From the NCBI RefSeq assembly GCF_003112455.1, contig NZ_BDQX01000098.1, positions 52,431 to 116,430 on the forward strand: 64,000 nt of DNA. Reading direction: 5' to 3'. The position numbers were made by a program, and so were the translations under genes. Within the stretch, counting starts at the first letter, position 1; every line of letters begins with the position of its first letter. This document shows, one piece after another, positions 33,751 through 41,871 of the stretch. The notes below the pieces were generated by a model, which was not told where the DNA came from, ran no database searches, and saw only the letters and a list, made by a program, of their open reading frames with translations. This DNA comes from Paenibacillus agaridevorans (lineage in GTDB: Bacteria > Bacillota > Bacilli > Paenibacillales > Paenibacillaceae).

Positions 33751-34848
33751 TTACTTCACTCGATACTCGTCAAAATAACGAGGAAGGATCGTCGTCGAAG
33801 CTCCTGGCAACTGGGGCAGCACATAAAAGCCGTCCTTGACGGTAGCGGGCTCCTCGAAAATATGCCGGATCCACGGAATATACTCCAGCATGACGGCTCC
33901 CGGCGTTGCAGCCACAAGATGCTGATGGATCTGCCCCATGTCGCCGACATGCGGGCAGACCGGAATGTCGTAAGCCGCGGCAAGACCAGCCACCTGCAGC
34001 CACTCGGAGACGCCTGCGACGCGGGTAACGTCGACTTGAACGTACTCTACAGCGCCCGACGCGATGTAGTCGCGGAACGCGTATTTGTTATAAACATGCT
34101 CGCCGAGAGCGATTGGCACGTTTAATTCATCCGCCAGCTTCTTGTGACCGGAAATATCATCGGGATTTAGCGGCTCCTCCAGCCAAATGAGATCGAATTG
34201 TTCAAGTTTTTTGCCCCAGGTCATGGCTGTCGTGATGTTCCATTGCTGGTTCACGTCGATCATAAGGCCGGCTTTATCGCCAATAGCTTTGCGAACCGCC
34301 TCTACCCGCTCGTAATCTTCCCGTGGATCCGGTTTGCCGACCTTCATCTTAACAGCAGAGAAACCTTGCTCGAGGATAGAGGTCATATCCTCCACCAACC
34401 GTTCCTTGCTCCAATTTAACCAACCGCCGTTGGTGTTATAAGCTTTGATTCCTTCCGGCTTATGACCGCCTAAATATTTCCATAGGGGTTTTTCCGACGC
34501 CTTGGACATGATGTCCCACAACGCAATGTCCACTGCCGCCAGCGCCATATGAGTCACGCCGGAACGGCCGATCCAATGCATGGGGCCAAATCGCATTTCG
34601 TCCCAAAGCTGCTTCACCATAAAAGGATCTTTTCCGATGAGCGCAGGAGCGTAATAACGATCGATCGTATCGGCAATCATTTCGTCGCCTTTTGCGCATG
34701 TCCCCGTGTAGCCATACCCCGTCACGCCTTCATCGGTCTCGATGCGTACTCCCGTCACGCCCCAATGGGTAGCCACGTTAATAGCGTCCGTAATGGGCGG
34801 CAGAATCGGAACATGCAAAATAAAGCTTTCCGCTTTCGTGATTTTCAT
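33751..34848 (-). CDS. enolase-superfamily acid-sugar dehydratase (mandelate racemase subgroup)
   Basis: A 365-residue enzyme of the MR/MLE family. Metal ligands are Asp198 (MIDVN), Glu224 (WLEEP) and Glu250 (LGEH); catalytic bases are the KMK motif (Lys167/Lys169) and the Asp273-His300 dyad (QVDVTR and VCPHVGD). This set defines the mandelate racemase subgroup, most of whose members dehydrate sugar acids. Beside a fucosidase and an SDR, L-fuconate or a related deoxy-sugar acid is a sensible substrate, although known L-fuconate dehydratases are longer. GGAGG lies eight bases before the ATG; SDR gene 49 bases upstream. Confidence 0.85.
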   Translation of the reverse strand: MKITKAESFILHVPILPPITDAINVATHWGVTGVRIETDEGVTGYGYTGTCAKGDEMIADTIDRYYAPALIGKDPFMVKQLWDEMRFGPMHWIGRSGVTHMALAAVDIALWDIMSKASEKPLWKYLGGHKPEGIKAYNTNGGWLNWSKERLVEDMTSILEQGFSAVKMKVGKPDPREDYERVEAVRKAIGDKAGLMIDVNQQWNITTAMTWGKKLEQFDLIWLEEPLNPDDISGHKKLADELNVPIALGEHVYNKYAFRDYIASGAVEYVQVDVTRVAGVSEWLQVAGLAAAYDIPVCPHVGDMGQIHQHLVAATPGAVMLEYIPWIRHIFEEPATVKDGFYVLPQLPGASTTILPRYFDEYRVK

Positions 34849-34897
34849 AATTCATTCCTCCTTGAAGTGTCGTAATCGAATATGCGTAAACAACCCT

Positions 34898-35665
34898 TTA
34901 ATAGCCTAACGATGCTCCTCCGTCTACCGGCAAAGCAACGCCGGTCACGAATCGGGACAAATCGCTGGCGAAAAAGATCGCGGCGTCCGCGACTTCTTCC
35001 GGCGTCGCCGGCCGGCCCAGCGGATGCATGTCGTTTAAAATGATCCGCGTTTTGGCGGGATCATCCTGTTCCTCGATCCATTTCTCTAGCAGCGGCGTTG
35101 ACACGCCGGCGGGACAGATGCAATTGACGCGCACTCCATCGGAGGCGTAGTCCAGCGCGAGCGACTTGGTCATGGCGACGATCGCGCCTTTGGTAGAGGC
35201 ATATACCGCATTTTGCTTCTGCCCGACCAATCCGTTTAAAGAAGCCATATTGACGATGCTTCCCTTGGACTCTCGCAGCAACGGGATGGTATGTTTGATC
35301 AGCAAATAAACGCTTTTCATGTTAATATCGATAACCCGCTGCCACTCCGTCTCCTTTACGTCCTCCAGCGGCTTTGGCAAAATCGTGGCCGCGTTGTTGA
35401 TCAGAACGTCCAGCCTGCCGTATCGGTCACGAATCGTGGCTGCTAATTGCCGAATCTCCCCTTCGTTCGCCACATCGGTTCGAATCGAGACAGCGGGTGA
35501 AAGGCCCGTTTTTCCTGCAATAGCTTGCGCGACCCGCTCGCCCCTCTTCTCGTCCACATCCGCGACGATGACCGTCGCGCCTTCCTCCGCGAGTCTGATC
35601 GCCGTTACTTCTCCGATACCGGATCCGCCGCCCGTGATGAGACAAACCTTATTGTTAGCGAGCAT
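34898..35665 (-). CDS. short-chain dehydrogenase/reductase
   Basis: About 255 residues, a classical SDR. Cofactor motif TGGGSGIG (11-18) with Asp at the end of the second strand (VADVD), which favours NAD over NADP; NNAAT follows; the catalytic Ser in NMASLNG and YASTK lie near 140-158; the C terminus is TGVALPVDGG. The ATG at 35665 has a GGGGG box ten bases upstream and comes seven bases after the stop of the previous gene. It could oxidise fucose to the lactone or act on 2-keto-3-deoxy-fuconate after the dehydratase. Confidence 0.87.
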   Translation of the reverse strand: MLANNKVCLITGGGSGIGEVTAIRLAEEGATVIVADVDEKRGERVAQAIAGKTGLSPAVSIRTDVANEGEIRQLAATIRDRYGRLDVLINNAATILPKPLEDVKETEWQRVIDINMKSVYLLIKHTIPLLRESKGSIVNMASLNGLVGQKQNAVYASTKGAIVAMTKSLALDYASDGVRVNCICPAGVSTPLLEKWIEEQDDPAKTRIILNDMHPLGRPATPEEVADAAIFFASDLSRFVTGVALPVDGGASLGY

Positions 35666-35672
35666 GGACGAA

Positions 35673-36830
35673 CTACCCCCTTTCCATTGCGGCGACAATG
35701 TTTCCCGCGGCTTCACGGAGCGCTTCTTCTTCTGTTAGCGATCCTACGATGCAGGCTTGCAGAGCCTTCCAAAGCAAATCCTCGGTCTCCGGATATTTCG
35801 CGAATTTAGGCGGAATGATGACGCTCGTCCGCATCGTCTCATGCAGCAGCTCCAAACGCTTGGCGGCAAGCGTCCCGGCCATCGAGCTTTTCTTCTGTTC
35901 TTCCAGCAGCGATCGGCGAACGGGAACATGGCCATGCTCCGCGTCGATTCGCTGCGATTCGGCAGAGATGAGAAACTTAAGCAGTCGGATTGCAAGCTCC
36001 GGCTGACGACTAAACGTCGTAACGGCGAACGAATGACTCCCGCAATAGACCGCTCGCTTGCCATCCTCGTTCCCCGGCGTCAAAGCGTAGCCATACCTTT
36101 CGTTAACAACGCAGCCACCTTCTCGCAAAAAGCTGTCGTATCCGGGCCAGTCCGTAATCATCATGGTGCTGCCGACCCGGAAGGAGCGGGAAACTTCATC
36201 ATAGTGCATATCCGGCAGCTCGCTTGGAGTCAGTCCCTCTTGATAGAGCCGCTTAAGAAACCGCAATGCTTTGGTACCGGCAGCGCTTTCAAAAGCAGGC
36301 CGAAGCTTCTCGTCAAATAACGTGCCTCCATAACTCGTCAGCAGCTCGAAGAAGGTGCCGGGATAAGCAAAGCCGGTCCACCCTCGTCGTTTCGCGGCAG
36401 CTGCGGCTTCGTATAACGACTCCCAAGTTTCGGGAACTTGAACGCCAAGCTGCTCCAGCCAATCCGTCCGATACAGCAGCAAGCGGGCATCGAAGTTGCG
36501 GGGGATGCTCTTTAATTCGCCGTCTACCCGGGCCAGCTCCAGCAGAGCCTGCGGGAAGTCCTCCAATTCTTCGGCTTGAAATTGTCCGTCCAAGCAGAGG
36601 AGATAGTCGCTTTGCGATGGAGCATACTTCGTATGGGTCGAGATCAGATCATACGGACATTCGCGTGTTCGAACGACATCCTTTAAGTGTCGGTTGAGTT
36701 CAGGATGGCTGCCCGTAAACGCAATGTTAACCCTAATGCCGGTGTTGCTTGCGAAAGACTCCAACGATTGATACAACGGCCGGTACGCCGGACCATCGAT
36801 AAGCGCTACGTTTAATTCGCGATTAGACAT
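35673..36830 (-). CDS. solute-binding-protein-like protein without signal peptide
   Basis: A 385-residue protein with the fold of family 1 extracellular sugar-binding proteins: LNVALIDGPAYRPLYQSL, the RNFDARLLLYRTDWLEQLGVQVPETWESL hinge region and PELAIRLLKFLIS are typical. It begins MSNRELNVALI, so the binding domain starts at residue 5 and there is no signal peptide, lipobox or membrane segment, and no permease gene is adjacent. As the first gene of the fucosidase operon it may be a cytoplasmic sugar sensor or carrier for the divergent AraC regulator. A start further upstream was looked for: the frame is closed by the gap sequence before 36830. Confidence 0.72.
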   Translation of the reverse strand: MSNRELNVALIDGPAYRPLYQSLESFASNTGIRVNIAFTGSHPELNRHLKDVVRTRECPYDLISTHTKYAPSQSDYLLCLDGQFQAEELEDFPQALLELARVDGELKSIPRNFDARLLLYRTDWLEQLGVQVPETWESLYEAAAAAKRRGWTGFAYPGTFFELLTSYGGTLFDEKLRPAFESAAGTKALRFLKRLYQEGLTPSELPDMHYDEVSRSFRVGSTMMITDWPGYDSFLREGGCVVNERYGYALTPGNEDGKRAVYCGSHSFAVTTFSRQPELAIRLLKFLISAESQRIDAEHGHVPVRRSLLEEQKKSSMAGTLAAKRLELLHETMRTSVIIPPKFAKYPETEDLLWKALQACIVGSLTEEEALREAAGNIVAAMERG

Positions 36831-37071
36831 ACTGGTTCGCCTCCCTTCTACTTTCGTCTATTTGCACATTAATCCGTTTTTATTTCCTGGCTGTCAGAGT
36901 GCAAAATCTATATATATCGTAACATTTCAATGGACAACTGTATTTATCAGCTCTTCCAATCATTTGACAAATAGTCCGGTATCTCTAACTAAAAGAACTT
37001 TAAAAATGAAATGGAATAAGGTAAGCTTTCACTACGAGATTGAAATAACAGTTGCAAAGGGATGAGCATGA

Positions 37072-37929
37072 ATGAAACGGCTGCACGAGGTCGAACCTTA
37101 CGTTGGTGATGCTTTGCCCTATTTATACGATGGGGGCTACGAGGAGAAGCTGCGGGTATGCAATGTGTTTGCGTTTCATTTGTTTAACGATGGTCCGGGA
37201 GAAATGGAGATCGACGGCATGAAGCATCCCATCGGTCCAAAAACGTTGGTGTTCTTAAGGCCGAACCAACCGCACGCGTTTCATATCGACGCGAAGCATC
37301 CCCTTTCTTCTTACAATATCTATTGCGATTTATGGGACAAAGAGAATCCGCTCTCGGGAAACCGGGCATTCGTTTATGCGCCTGCCCCTTTCTCCTTCGA
37401 AACAAATCGGCAGGCTGCCATGCCGACTTGCGCCGATTTGGACTCCTTGCCCAGTGTGTTTTCCCTGCAGTCTCACCCCTGGTTATATGAATCTATCGTT
37501 CAACTAACCCGATTGTTCCATGATACTTTTTATTATAGAGATGAGTTGGTGAGCGGCTTGATGCAGAGCTGGCTGCTGGGTTGGTACAATGCGGTCCACT
37601 CGCGTCAGCCTACCGACTACCGAATCGTACGACTCCTTGCTTACTTGAACGAGAATCCCGAAGAACGCGCTTCGATCGACGAATGGGCGGCTTCCTGCGG
37701 GATGAAACGTTCCTACTTCCATGCACTGTTTCAGCGTGAAACAGGCATGGCGCCGAAGGCTTATCAGCACAAGCTGCTGATGAGGCGTGCAGCCAACCTG
37801 TTGCAAGAGAGCGAGTTGACGGTTACCGCCATCGCGGATCGATTGGGGTATACCTCCATTCACCCCTTTACGAGGCATTTCACCGCCGCATACGGAGCTA
37901 GTCCCCGACAATTTCGGTTAAATCGGTAA
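37072..37929 (+). CDS. AraC-family regulator with cupin sensor domain
   Basis: A 285-residue cytoplasmic regulator. An N-terminal cupin-like sugar-binding domain (FHLFNDGPGEMEID, LVFLRPNQPHAFHID) is followed by a linker and two helix-turn-helix motifs from about 190 (ASIDEWAASCGMKRSYFHALFQRETGMAPKAYQ; LTVTAIADRLGYTSIHPFTRHFTAAYGASPRQF). It is divergent from the fucosidase/dehydratase operon across a 241-base gap in which I see no strong operator, and is its likely activator. Confidence 0.88.
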   Translation: MKRLHEVEPYVGDALPYLYDGGYEEKLRVCNVFAFHLFNDGPGEMEIDGMKHPIGPKTLVFLRPNQPHAFHIDAKHPLSSYNIYCDLWDKENPLSGNRAFVYAPAPFSFETNRQAAMPTCADLDSLPSVFSLQSHPWLYESIVQLTRLFHDTFYYRDELVSGLMQSWLLGWYNAVHSRQPTDYRIVRLLAYLNENPEERASIDEWAASCGMKRSYFHALFQRETGMAPKAYQHKLLMRRAANLLQESELTVTAIADRLGYTSIHPFTRHFTAAYGASPRQFRLNR

Positions 37930-37947
37930 AACGGGTTTATCGTCCTG

Positions 37948-37969
37948 CTATTATCATGTATGATAATAG
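37948..37969. repeat. inverted repeat between araC and the AbrB-family gene
   Basis: CTATTATCA-TGTA-TGATAATAG is a perfect 9-bp stem, 19 bases after the araC stop and 32 bases before the next gene. No T tract follows, so an operator is as likely as a weak terminator. Confidence 0.45.
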
Positions 37970-38000
37970 TTCAGTACTAAACGATTCGACTACTTAGAGG

Positions 38001-39121
38001 ATGATTGGCGACATGAGATGGCTTCGAGCACGACATCGTTTGTTTATCACATTAATAACTTCTATTGCGGGAGGATGCGTCTTCTATTTCCTGCATATTC
38101 CCCTGCCGTGGATATTGGGTCCCATGACGTTCGTGTTACTGGGATCGACCCGCTTTAAAAATCGGTTCGCATGGAACAAATCCCTGCAGAACGCGGGCAT
38201 GATGATCATTGCTTATACGATGGGGCTTTCCTTTACGGCAACGGTCCTGCACGAAATTTCTCGCCATTTGCCCAAAATGCTGCTGATGACGGTCATTCTT
38301 GTGTTGTTTAGCGTAGCGCTGGCAGCGATTCTAACCCGTCTAACGGGCGGCGACTTCCTGACCATGCTCATGGGCACGGTACCCGGGGGCTTAAGCCAGG
38401 TCGTTTTATTGGCTCAGGAGACAAAAGGCGTCAATGTGACGATCGTTACAGTCATGCAGGTCATGCGACTGATGACGATCATCGTCATGGTTCCGTTATT
38501 ATTGTTCAGTCCCATTGTCGGCGCAAAACATAGCAACACGCTTGCGCCGCTTGCAGGCGAAATGGGAGCAACGACAGCCGCTGGTCAGAGCATTCTTATA
38601 AATGCGGCCCTATTTACCCTTGTTTGCGTTCTGTTCGCTTGGGGGTGGGAAAGCTGAAGCTGCCTACGGCTCCGCTGCTAGGACCCTTATTCGGCACAGC
38701 ATTGCTTCAAATTGTCGGCTTGTCAGGTCCCGAACTGCCGCCTATCGTACTGATTGCGGCTCAAATCTGCATCGGCGCCTTTCTGGGGTTGCTCTTTAAG
38801 CCAGCGGAGTTTACGAACCGGTTCAAGACGCTGGCTCTGGCGCTTGCTTCCAGTCTGCTGCTTATATTGGGGACTTACTTGCAAAGCTTAATCTTGTCGG
38901 CGGATGAATCCATGTCGCTTTTGACAGCTTTGTTAAGTCTGGCTCCGGGCGGCATGGACCAGATGAGCATCATTGCTCACGAGACCGAGGCGGACGTCTC
39001 CATCGTCGTCGTTTATCAATTATTCCGGCTGCTGTTCATGTTTTTTGTCGTGATCCCGCTGCTCAAGCTCGTTGTGGACAGACTGCAGAACAAAAACCGT
39101 CAGTCTCGTACCGGCTCATGA
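38001..39121 (+). pseudogene. AbrB-family membrane protein, frameshifted
   Basis: Two overlapping frames (38001-38657 and 38624-39121) together encode one AbrB/putative ammonia-monooxygenase-family membrane protein of about 370 residues with two homologous halves. The first part ends in frame 0 at VCVLFAWG; the second continues with GKLKLPTAPLLGPLFGTALLQI. The break lies at TTGGGGGTGGG around 38638-38650, where one missing base in the G run would restore the frame. Both halves keep family motifs (GTVPGGLSQVVLLAQE and LAPGGMDQMSIIAHE), so the lesion is recent or a sequencing error. The run is not a canonical slippery heptamer. Confidence 0.8.
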
Positions 39122-39136
39122 TCCGTCAAAAGCCCC

Positions 39137-39169
39137 AAAAACTCGTCTCCAACGCGGAGACGAGTTTTT
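39137..39169 (+). terminator. terminator after the AbrB-family gene
   Basis: AAAAACTCGTCTCC-AACGC-GGAGACGAGTTTTT is a perfect 14-bp stem with A and T ends, so it can work in both directions. Confidence 0.85.
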
Positions 39170-39301
39170 GGTCTATTAAACGTTATGATGACCGTGTCTT
39201 GAACCTCGCACTCGAGGAAGAAGGCTTTATTTGACTTGCCTCGGTTGCTCCAAAGCCTCGTTCCCCTCACTCCGGTTATTCGCAAGGAAGTTATCCGTTG
39301 C

Positions 39302-39910
39302 TTAGCGAAATCGTCGATATGCTGCCAGGATGACGAGCAAAAAAAGCATATAAAAGACAATAACCCGAATCGCTCCTCCGGTGCTGGACATCCATTGATC
39401 TCCAACCAGGGCAAAAACGAACATGGTAGGCAGCTTCCCAATCAGCGTTGCGACCGCGAAAATTCGGAACGGCATCCGGCTGAGAGCCACATAGACGTTG
39501 ACGAGGATTGCGGGAACGAACGGAAGCAGCCTGGCGAACAAGACGGCGATAAACGCATTGCGTTCCACTTGGACCGTGAACTTGCCGATCGTTGGGTTCT
39601 TGGACAGGAGCCGGCTGCCTTGCTCATGGAAGGCAAACCGCACGAGATAGAACATGATGGCGGCAGCCGCGGTCGATGAGAGAACGTTCGCGAGTCCTCC
39701 CCAATAGGGACCGTACTTTGCTCCGATGATGCCGGCTACGATGCCGTACGGAACGATTGGAACAAGACCGAATAAAATCGCCGCCCCAATGAGAAGGACG
39801 TGATGGGACGCGCTATCCTCTTGCAGCCAATGCATGATCGGCTCCCGATATAGCAGCAATAAAGCGACGGAAGCCGCATAAGCAGCAATGACCAGTCCTT
39901 TTTTGATCAT
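39302..39910 (-). CDS. TVP38/TMEM64-family membrane protein (VTT domain)
   Basis: A 202-residue polytopic protein of the DedA/VTT superfamily. The core LFGLVPIVPYGIVAGIIGAKYGPYWGG and FARLLPFVPAILVNVYVALSRMPFRIF segments carry the family Gly/Pro and Arg residues of the re-entrant loops. Relatives move lipids or maintain membrane potential. The start overlaps the merR stop by four bases, so the two are coupled and it is presumably part of the MerR-controlled response. Confidence 0.85.
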   Translation of the reverse strand: MIKKGLVIAAYAASVALLLLYREPIMHWLQEDSASHHVLLIGAAILFGLVPIVPYGIVAGIIGAKYGPYWGGLANVLSSTAAAAIMFYLVRFAFHEQGSRLLSKNPTIGKFTVQVERNAFIAVLFARLLPFVPAILVNVYVALSRMPFRIFAVATLIGKLPTMFVFALVGDQWMSSTGGAIRVIVFYMLFLLVILAAYRRFR

Positions 39911-40344
39911 GTCTCCCTTCCCTTTGTATGCGGTTTGGCCTGATCGTTAATGGTACTTAGGCTTTCGCTGACAGAAAGCGCGCTTCCACCAGCTACTCTT
40001 TCGTTGTTGATGGATTGGATTCGATCGATCAAATTGTTCCGGATGCCGTTCAAACTGCGAATCTGCTCGTCGATTTCTTCCAACTTCTGCTGGTAGATGG
40101 GCAGCACTTCCTCGCAGAACGATTCTTTATTCCGGATGACGCAATGGAGGAAGCTCGCGATTTGATCCGTAGTGAGTCCCAGATTCAAATAAAATCGTAT
40201 CGTTTGAACTTGTTGAACGGCAAGCGGCGAATATTCGCGATAACCGTTGTCTTGGCGCAGCGGCGACAAAAGTCCCTTCTGCTCATAATATCTGAGCGAA
40301 CGAAGGCTGCTTCCGGTCAATTCCGCTAATTGTCCGATCTTCAT
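39907..40344 (-). CDS. MerR-family regulator with a cysteine pair
   Basis: A 145-residue MerR protein: N-terminal winged helix MKIGQLAELTGSSLRSLRYYEQKGLL, then a long coiled-coil dimer helix from about 80 to 110. Two cysteines, 68 and 77, lie at the start of that helix, where metal or thiol-sensing members hold their ligands, but the CueR/ZntR C-terminal loop is absent. A redox or metal signal is likely. It is expressed from a MerR-type promoter that faces a matching one for a thioredoxin gene. Confidence 0.86.
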   Translation of the reverse strand: MKIGQLAELTGSSLRSLRYYEQKGLLSPLRQDNGYREYSPLAVQQVQTIRFYLNLGLTTDQIASFLHCVIRNKESFCEEVLPIYQQKLEEIDEQIRSLNGIRNNLIDRIQSINNERVAGGSALSVSESLSTINDQAKPHTKGRET

Positions 40345-40379
40345 CGGGAGTCCTCCCTTCCTTCGATCATTATCCTTCT

Positions 40380-40411
40380 ATTATAAACCTTTACGCAAGT
40401 GTCAGGGTCAA
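40380..40411 (-). promoter_or_regulatory. MerR-type promoter of merR
   Basis: On the minus strand TTGACC (40406-40411) and TATAAT (40380-40385) are separated by 20 bp, the lengthened spacer typical of MerR-activated promoters. The spacer holds ACCTTTAC-N6-GTCAGGGT (40387-40408), an imperfect 8-6-8 dyad. Confidence 0.75.
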
Positions 40412-40415
40412 GGGG

Positions 40416-40447
40416 TTGACCTTGTCATTAATGGCAGGGTTTATACT
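40416..40447 (+). promoter_or_regulatory. MerR-type promoter of the thioredoxin gene
   Basis: TTGACC (40416-40421) and TATACT (40442-40447) are separated by 20 bp, with ACCTTGTC-N6-GGCAGGGT (40419-40440) as an 8-6-8 dyad inside. It mirrors the merR promoter, with only four bases between the two -35 boxes. Confidence 0.75.
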
Positions 40448-40513
40448 GAATTCGCGGCACGATTGGCAAGAGCCATCGTACGTACTCTGCAAGAATGAAA
40501 GGAGCGAATAGGA

Positions 40514-40822
40514 TTGGCCATTCTAGATGCAACGGAAAGCGATTTTGATGAAGTGATCCAATCGGAGAAGACGGTGCTTGTGGACTTTTGGGCGGTATGG
40601 TGTCCGCCTTGCAAGCGGCTTTCTCCTATCTTGAAGGAGCTCGACGAGGAGCTTGAAGATTTTAATGTCGCCAAGGTGAATGTTGACGAACACCCGGAGC
40701 TCGCTAGCCGCTTCGGCGTGATGAGCATGCCGACGTTGATCGTCTTCCAGGACGGCCAGCCTGTCAAGAAAGCCGTCGGTTTCCGCCACAAGGAAGCACT
40801 GACGGAGCTAATTGCCCGTTAG
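40514..40822 (+). CDS. thioredoxin with a WCPPC active site
   Basis: A 102-residue single-domain thioredoxin. VDFWAVWCPPCKRLSPIL carries the active site; the usual WCGPC is WCPPC here, which should alter the redox potential. The cis-proline loop is SMPTLIVFQDG. TTG 40514 has AAAGGAG nine bases upstream. It is driven by the MerR-type promoter at 40416-40447 and stands alone, so it is an inducible rather than housekeeping thioredoxin. Confidence 0.9.
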   Translation: MAILDATESDFDEVIQSEKTVLVDFWAVWCPPCKRLSPILKELDEELEDFNVAKVNVDEHPELASRFGVMSMPTLIVFQDGQPVKKAVGFRHKEALTELIAR

Positions 40823-40859
40823 ATGTTAAGGTATCGGAAGGATGAACGCAAGCACAAAG

Positions 40860-40900
40860 AAGGACTGTGCCCTGGTCTAATGACCAAAGGCACAGTCCTT
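40860..40900. terminator. terminator between thioredoxin and NmrA-family genes
   Basis: AAGGACTGTGCC and GGCACAGTCCTT form a perfect 12-bp stem; TGGTC/GACCA extends the pairing inside. It serves the convergent genes. Confidence 0.75.
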
Positions 40901-40911
40901 CCTGTCAAGCT

Positions 40912-41769
40912 TTATTCTTTCACGAGATCGGCTAATGCTTCTCGCACCGGCGTAGCGGGCCTGCCCAGAAGTTTTTCGAAATCGTTGCTGACGATCTCGA
41001 GATGCCCTTCCCGAATGCCTTGTTGAATGCCGACGAGAATCGGCAGGACGAATTCAGGTATGCCCGCGCCTTTCATGATATCGGAATATGCCGCATCGTC
41101 GATATGCCGTACCTGCACGTCCTTGCCGATCGTATCCGCAAGCGTAGACGCCAATTCGTCTTGCGTAAGCAGGTTGCCCGACAGTTCGTAGATCGAATTT
41201 TCATGTCCTTCGCCGGCGAGAACGGCAGCTGCTGCTTCCGCGTAATCTTGCTGCAATGCCCAGCCCACTTTGCCCGATTCCGCGGAAGTAACCCATGGCG
41301 CGCCGGCAGCAGAGGCTTTGATCGCACCCAGCTCATTCTCCAGGTACCAGTTATTGCGCAGGAACGAATACGGAATGCCGGTTGCGGCTATGGCCGCTTC
41401 CGTGACGCGATGAACTTCGGCAAGGAAGATTCCGCTCTCGCTCGCGTTAGCAAGACTTGTGTAAGCGATGAAACCAACACCGGCGCGTTTGGCCGCATCT
41501 ACCGCATGGTTGTGCTGTCTGATGCGAGTCTCGTTATCTCCGTCCGCCGATATGATCAGCAAGCGATCAATGCCTTGGAAGGCGGAATCCAGCGTTTCAG
41601 GACGATCGAAGTCGCCGAGTCGCACGTCTACTCCCTGCTCTTTGAGGTGTTGCGCTTTCTCCGGATTGCGTACGCTGACGGCAATATCGTTAGCAGGCAG
41701 TTTGCGCAGCAAAACTTCCACGATTTTCGAACCCAATTTCCCCGTTGCTCCCGTTACCAATACTTTCAT
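40912..41769 (-). CDS. NmrA-family NAD(P)H-dependent oxidoreductase
   Basis: About 285 residues. MKVLVTGATGKLGSKIV is the nucleotide-binding start; DRLLIISADGDNETRIRQHNHAVDAAKRAGVGFIAYTS and the C-terminal GRPATPVREALADLV fit the NmrA/quinone oxidoreductase 2 (QorB/YtfG-like) atypical SDR group. The ATG at 41769 has GAGGAGG eight bases upstream. It follows an Rrf2 regulator gene, an arrangement seen in Bacillus subtilis ywnA-ywnB, and the Rrf2 operator-like site is found in front of it. Confidence 0.85.
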   Translation of the reverse strand: MKVLVTGATGKLGSKIVEVLLRKLPANDIAVSVRNPEKAQHLKEQGVDVRLGDFDRPETLDSAFQGIDRLLIISADGDNETRIRQHNHAVDAAKRAGVGFIAYTSLANASESGIFLAEVHRVTEAAIAATGIPYSFLRNNWYLENELGAIKASAAGAPWVTSAESGKVGWALQQDYAEAAAAVLAGEGHENSIYELSGNLLTQDELASTLADTIGKDVQVRHIDDAAYSDIMKGAGIPEFVLPILVGIQQGIREGHLEIVSNDFEKLLGRPATPVREALADLVKE

Positions 41770-41809
41770 CTGATGTTCCTCCTCTTTTTTATACGTTGTC
41801 ACCATATTT

Positions 41810-41832
41810 GTTATAACATATATAGTTACAAC
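41810..41832. promoter_or_regulatory. Rrf2 operator-like site upstream of the NmrA-family gene
   Basis: GTTATAAC-N7-GTTACAAC, an imperfect dyad 41 bases before the start. It shares the form GTTRTAAC-N7-GTTACWAC with the site at 42305-42327. Confidence 0.65.
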
Positions 41833-41871
41833 GTTTTTAAAAATAAAAGCTCATGGATTAGAGCTTCCACT

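Noticed and set aside
38630-38655. Programmed -1 frameshift in the AbrB-family gene
   Set aside because: GCT TGG GGG TGG lacks a canonical X-XXY-YYZ heptamer and no downstream pseudoknot is apparent; a lost base is simpler.
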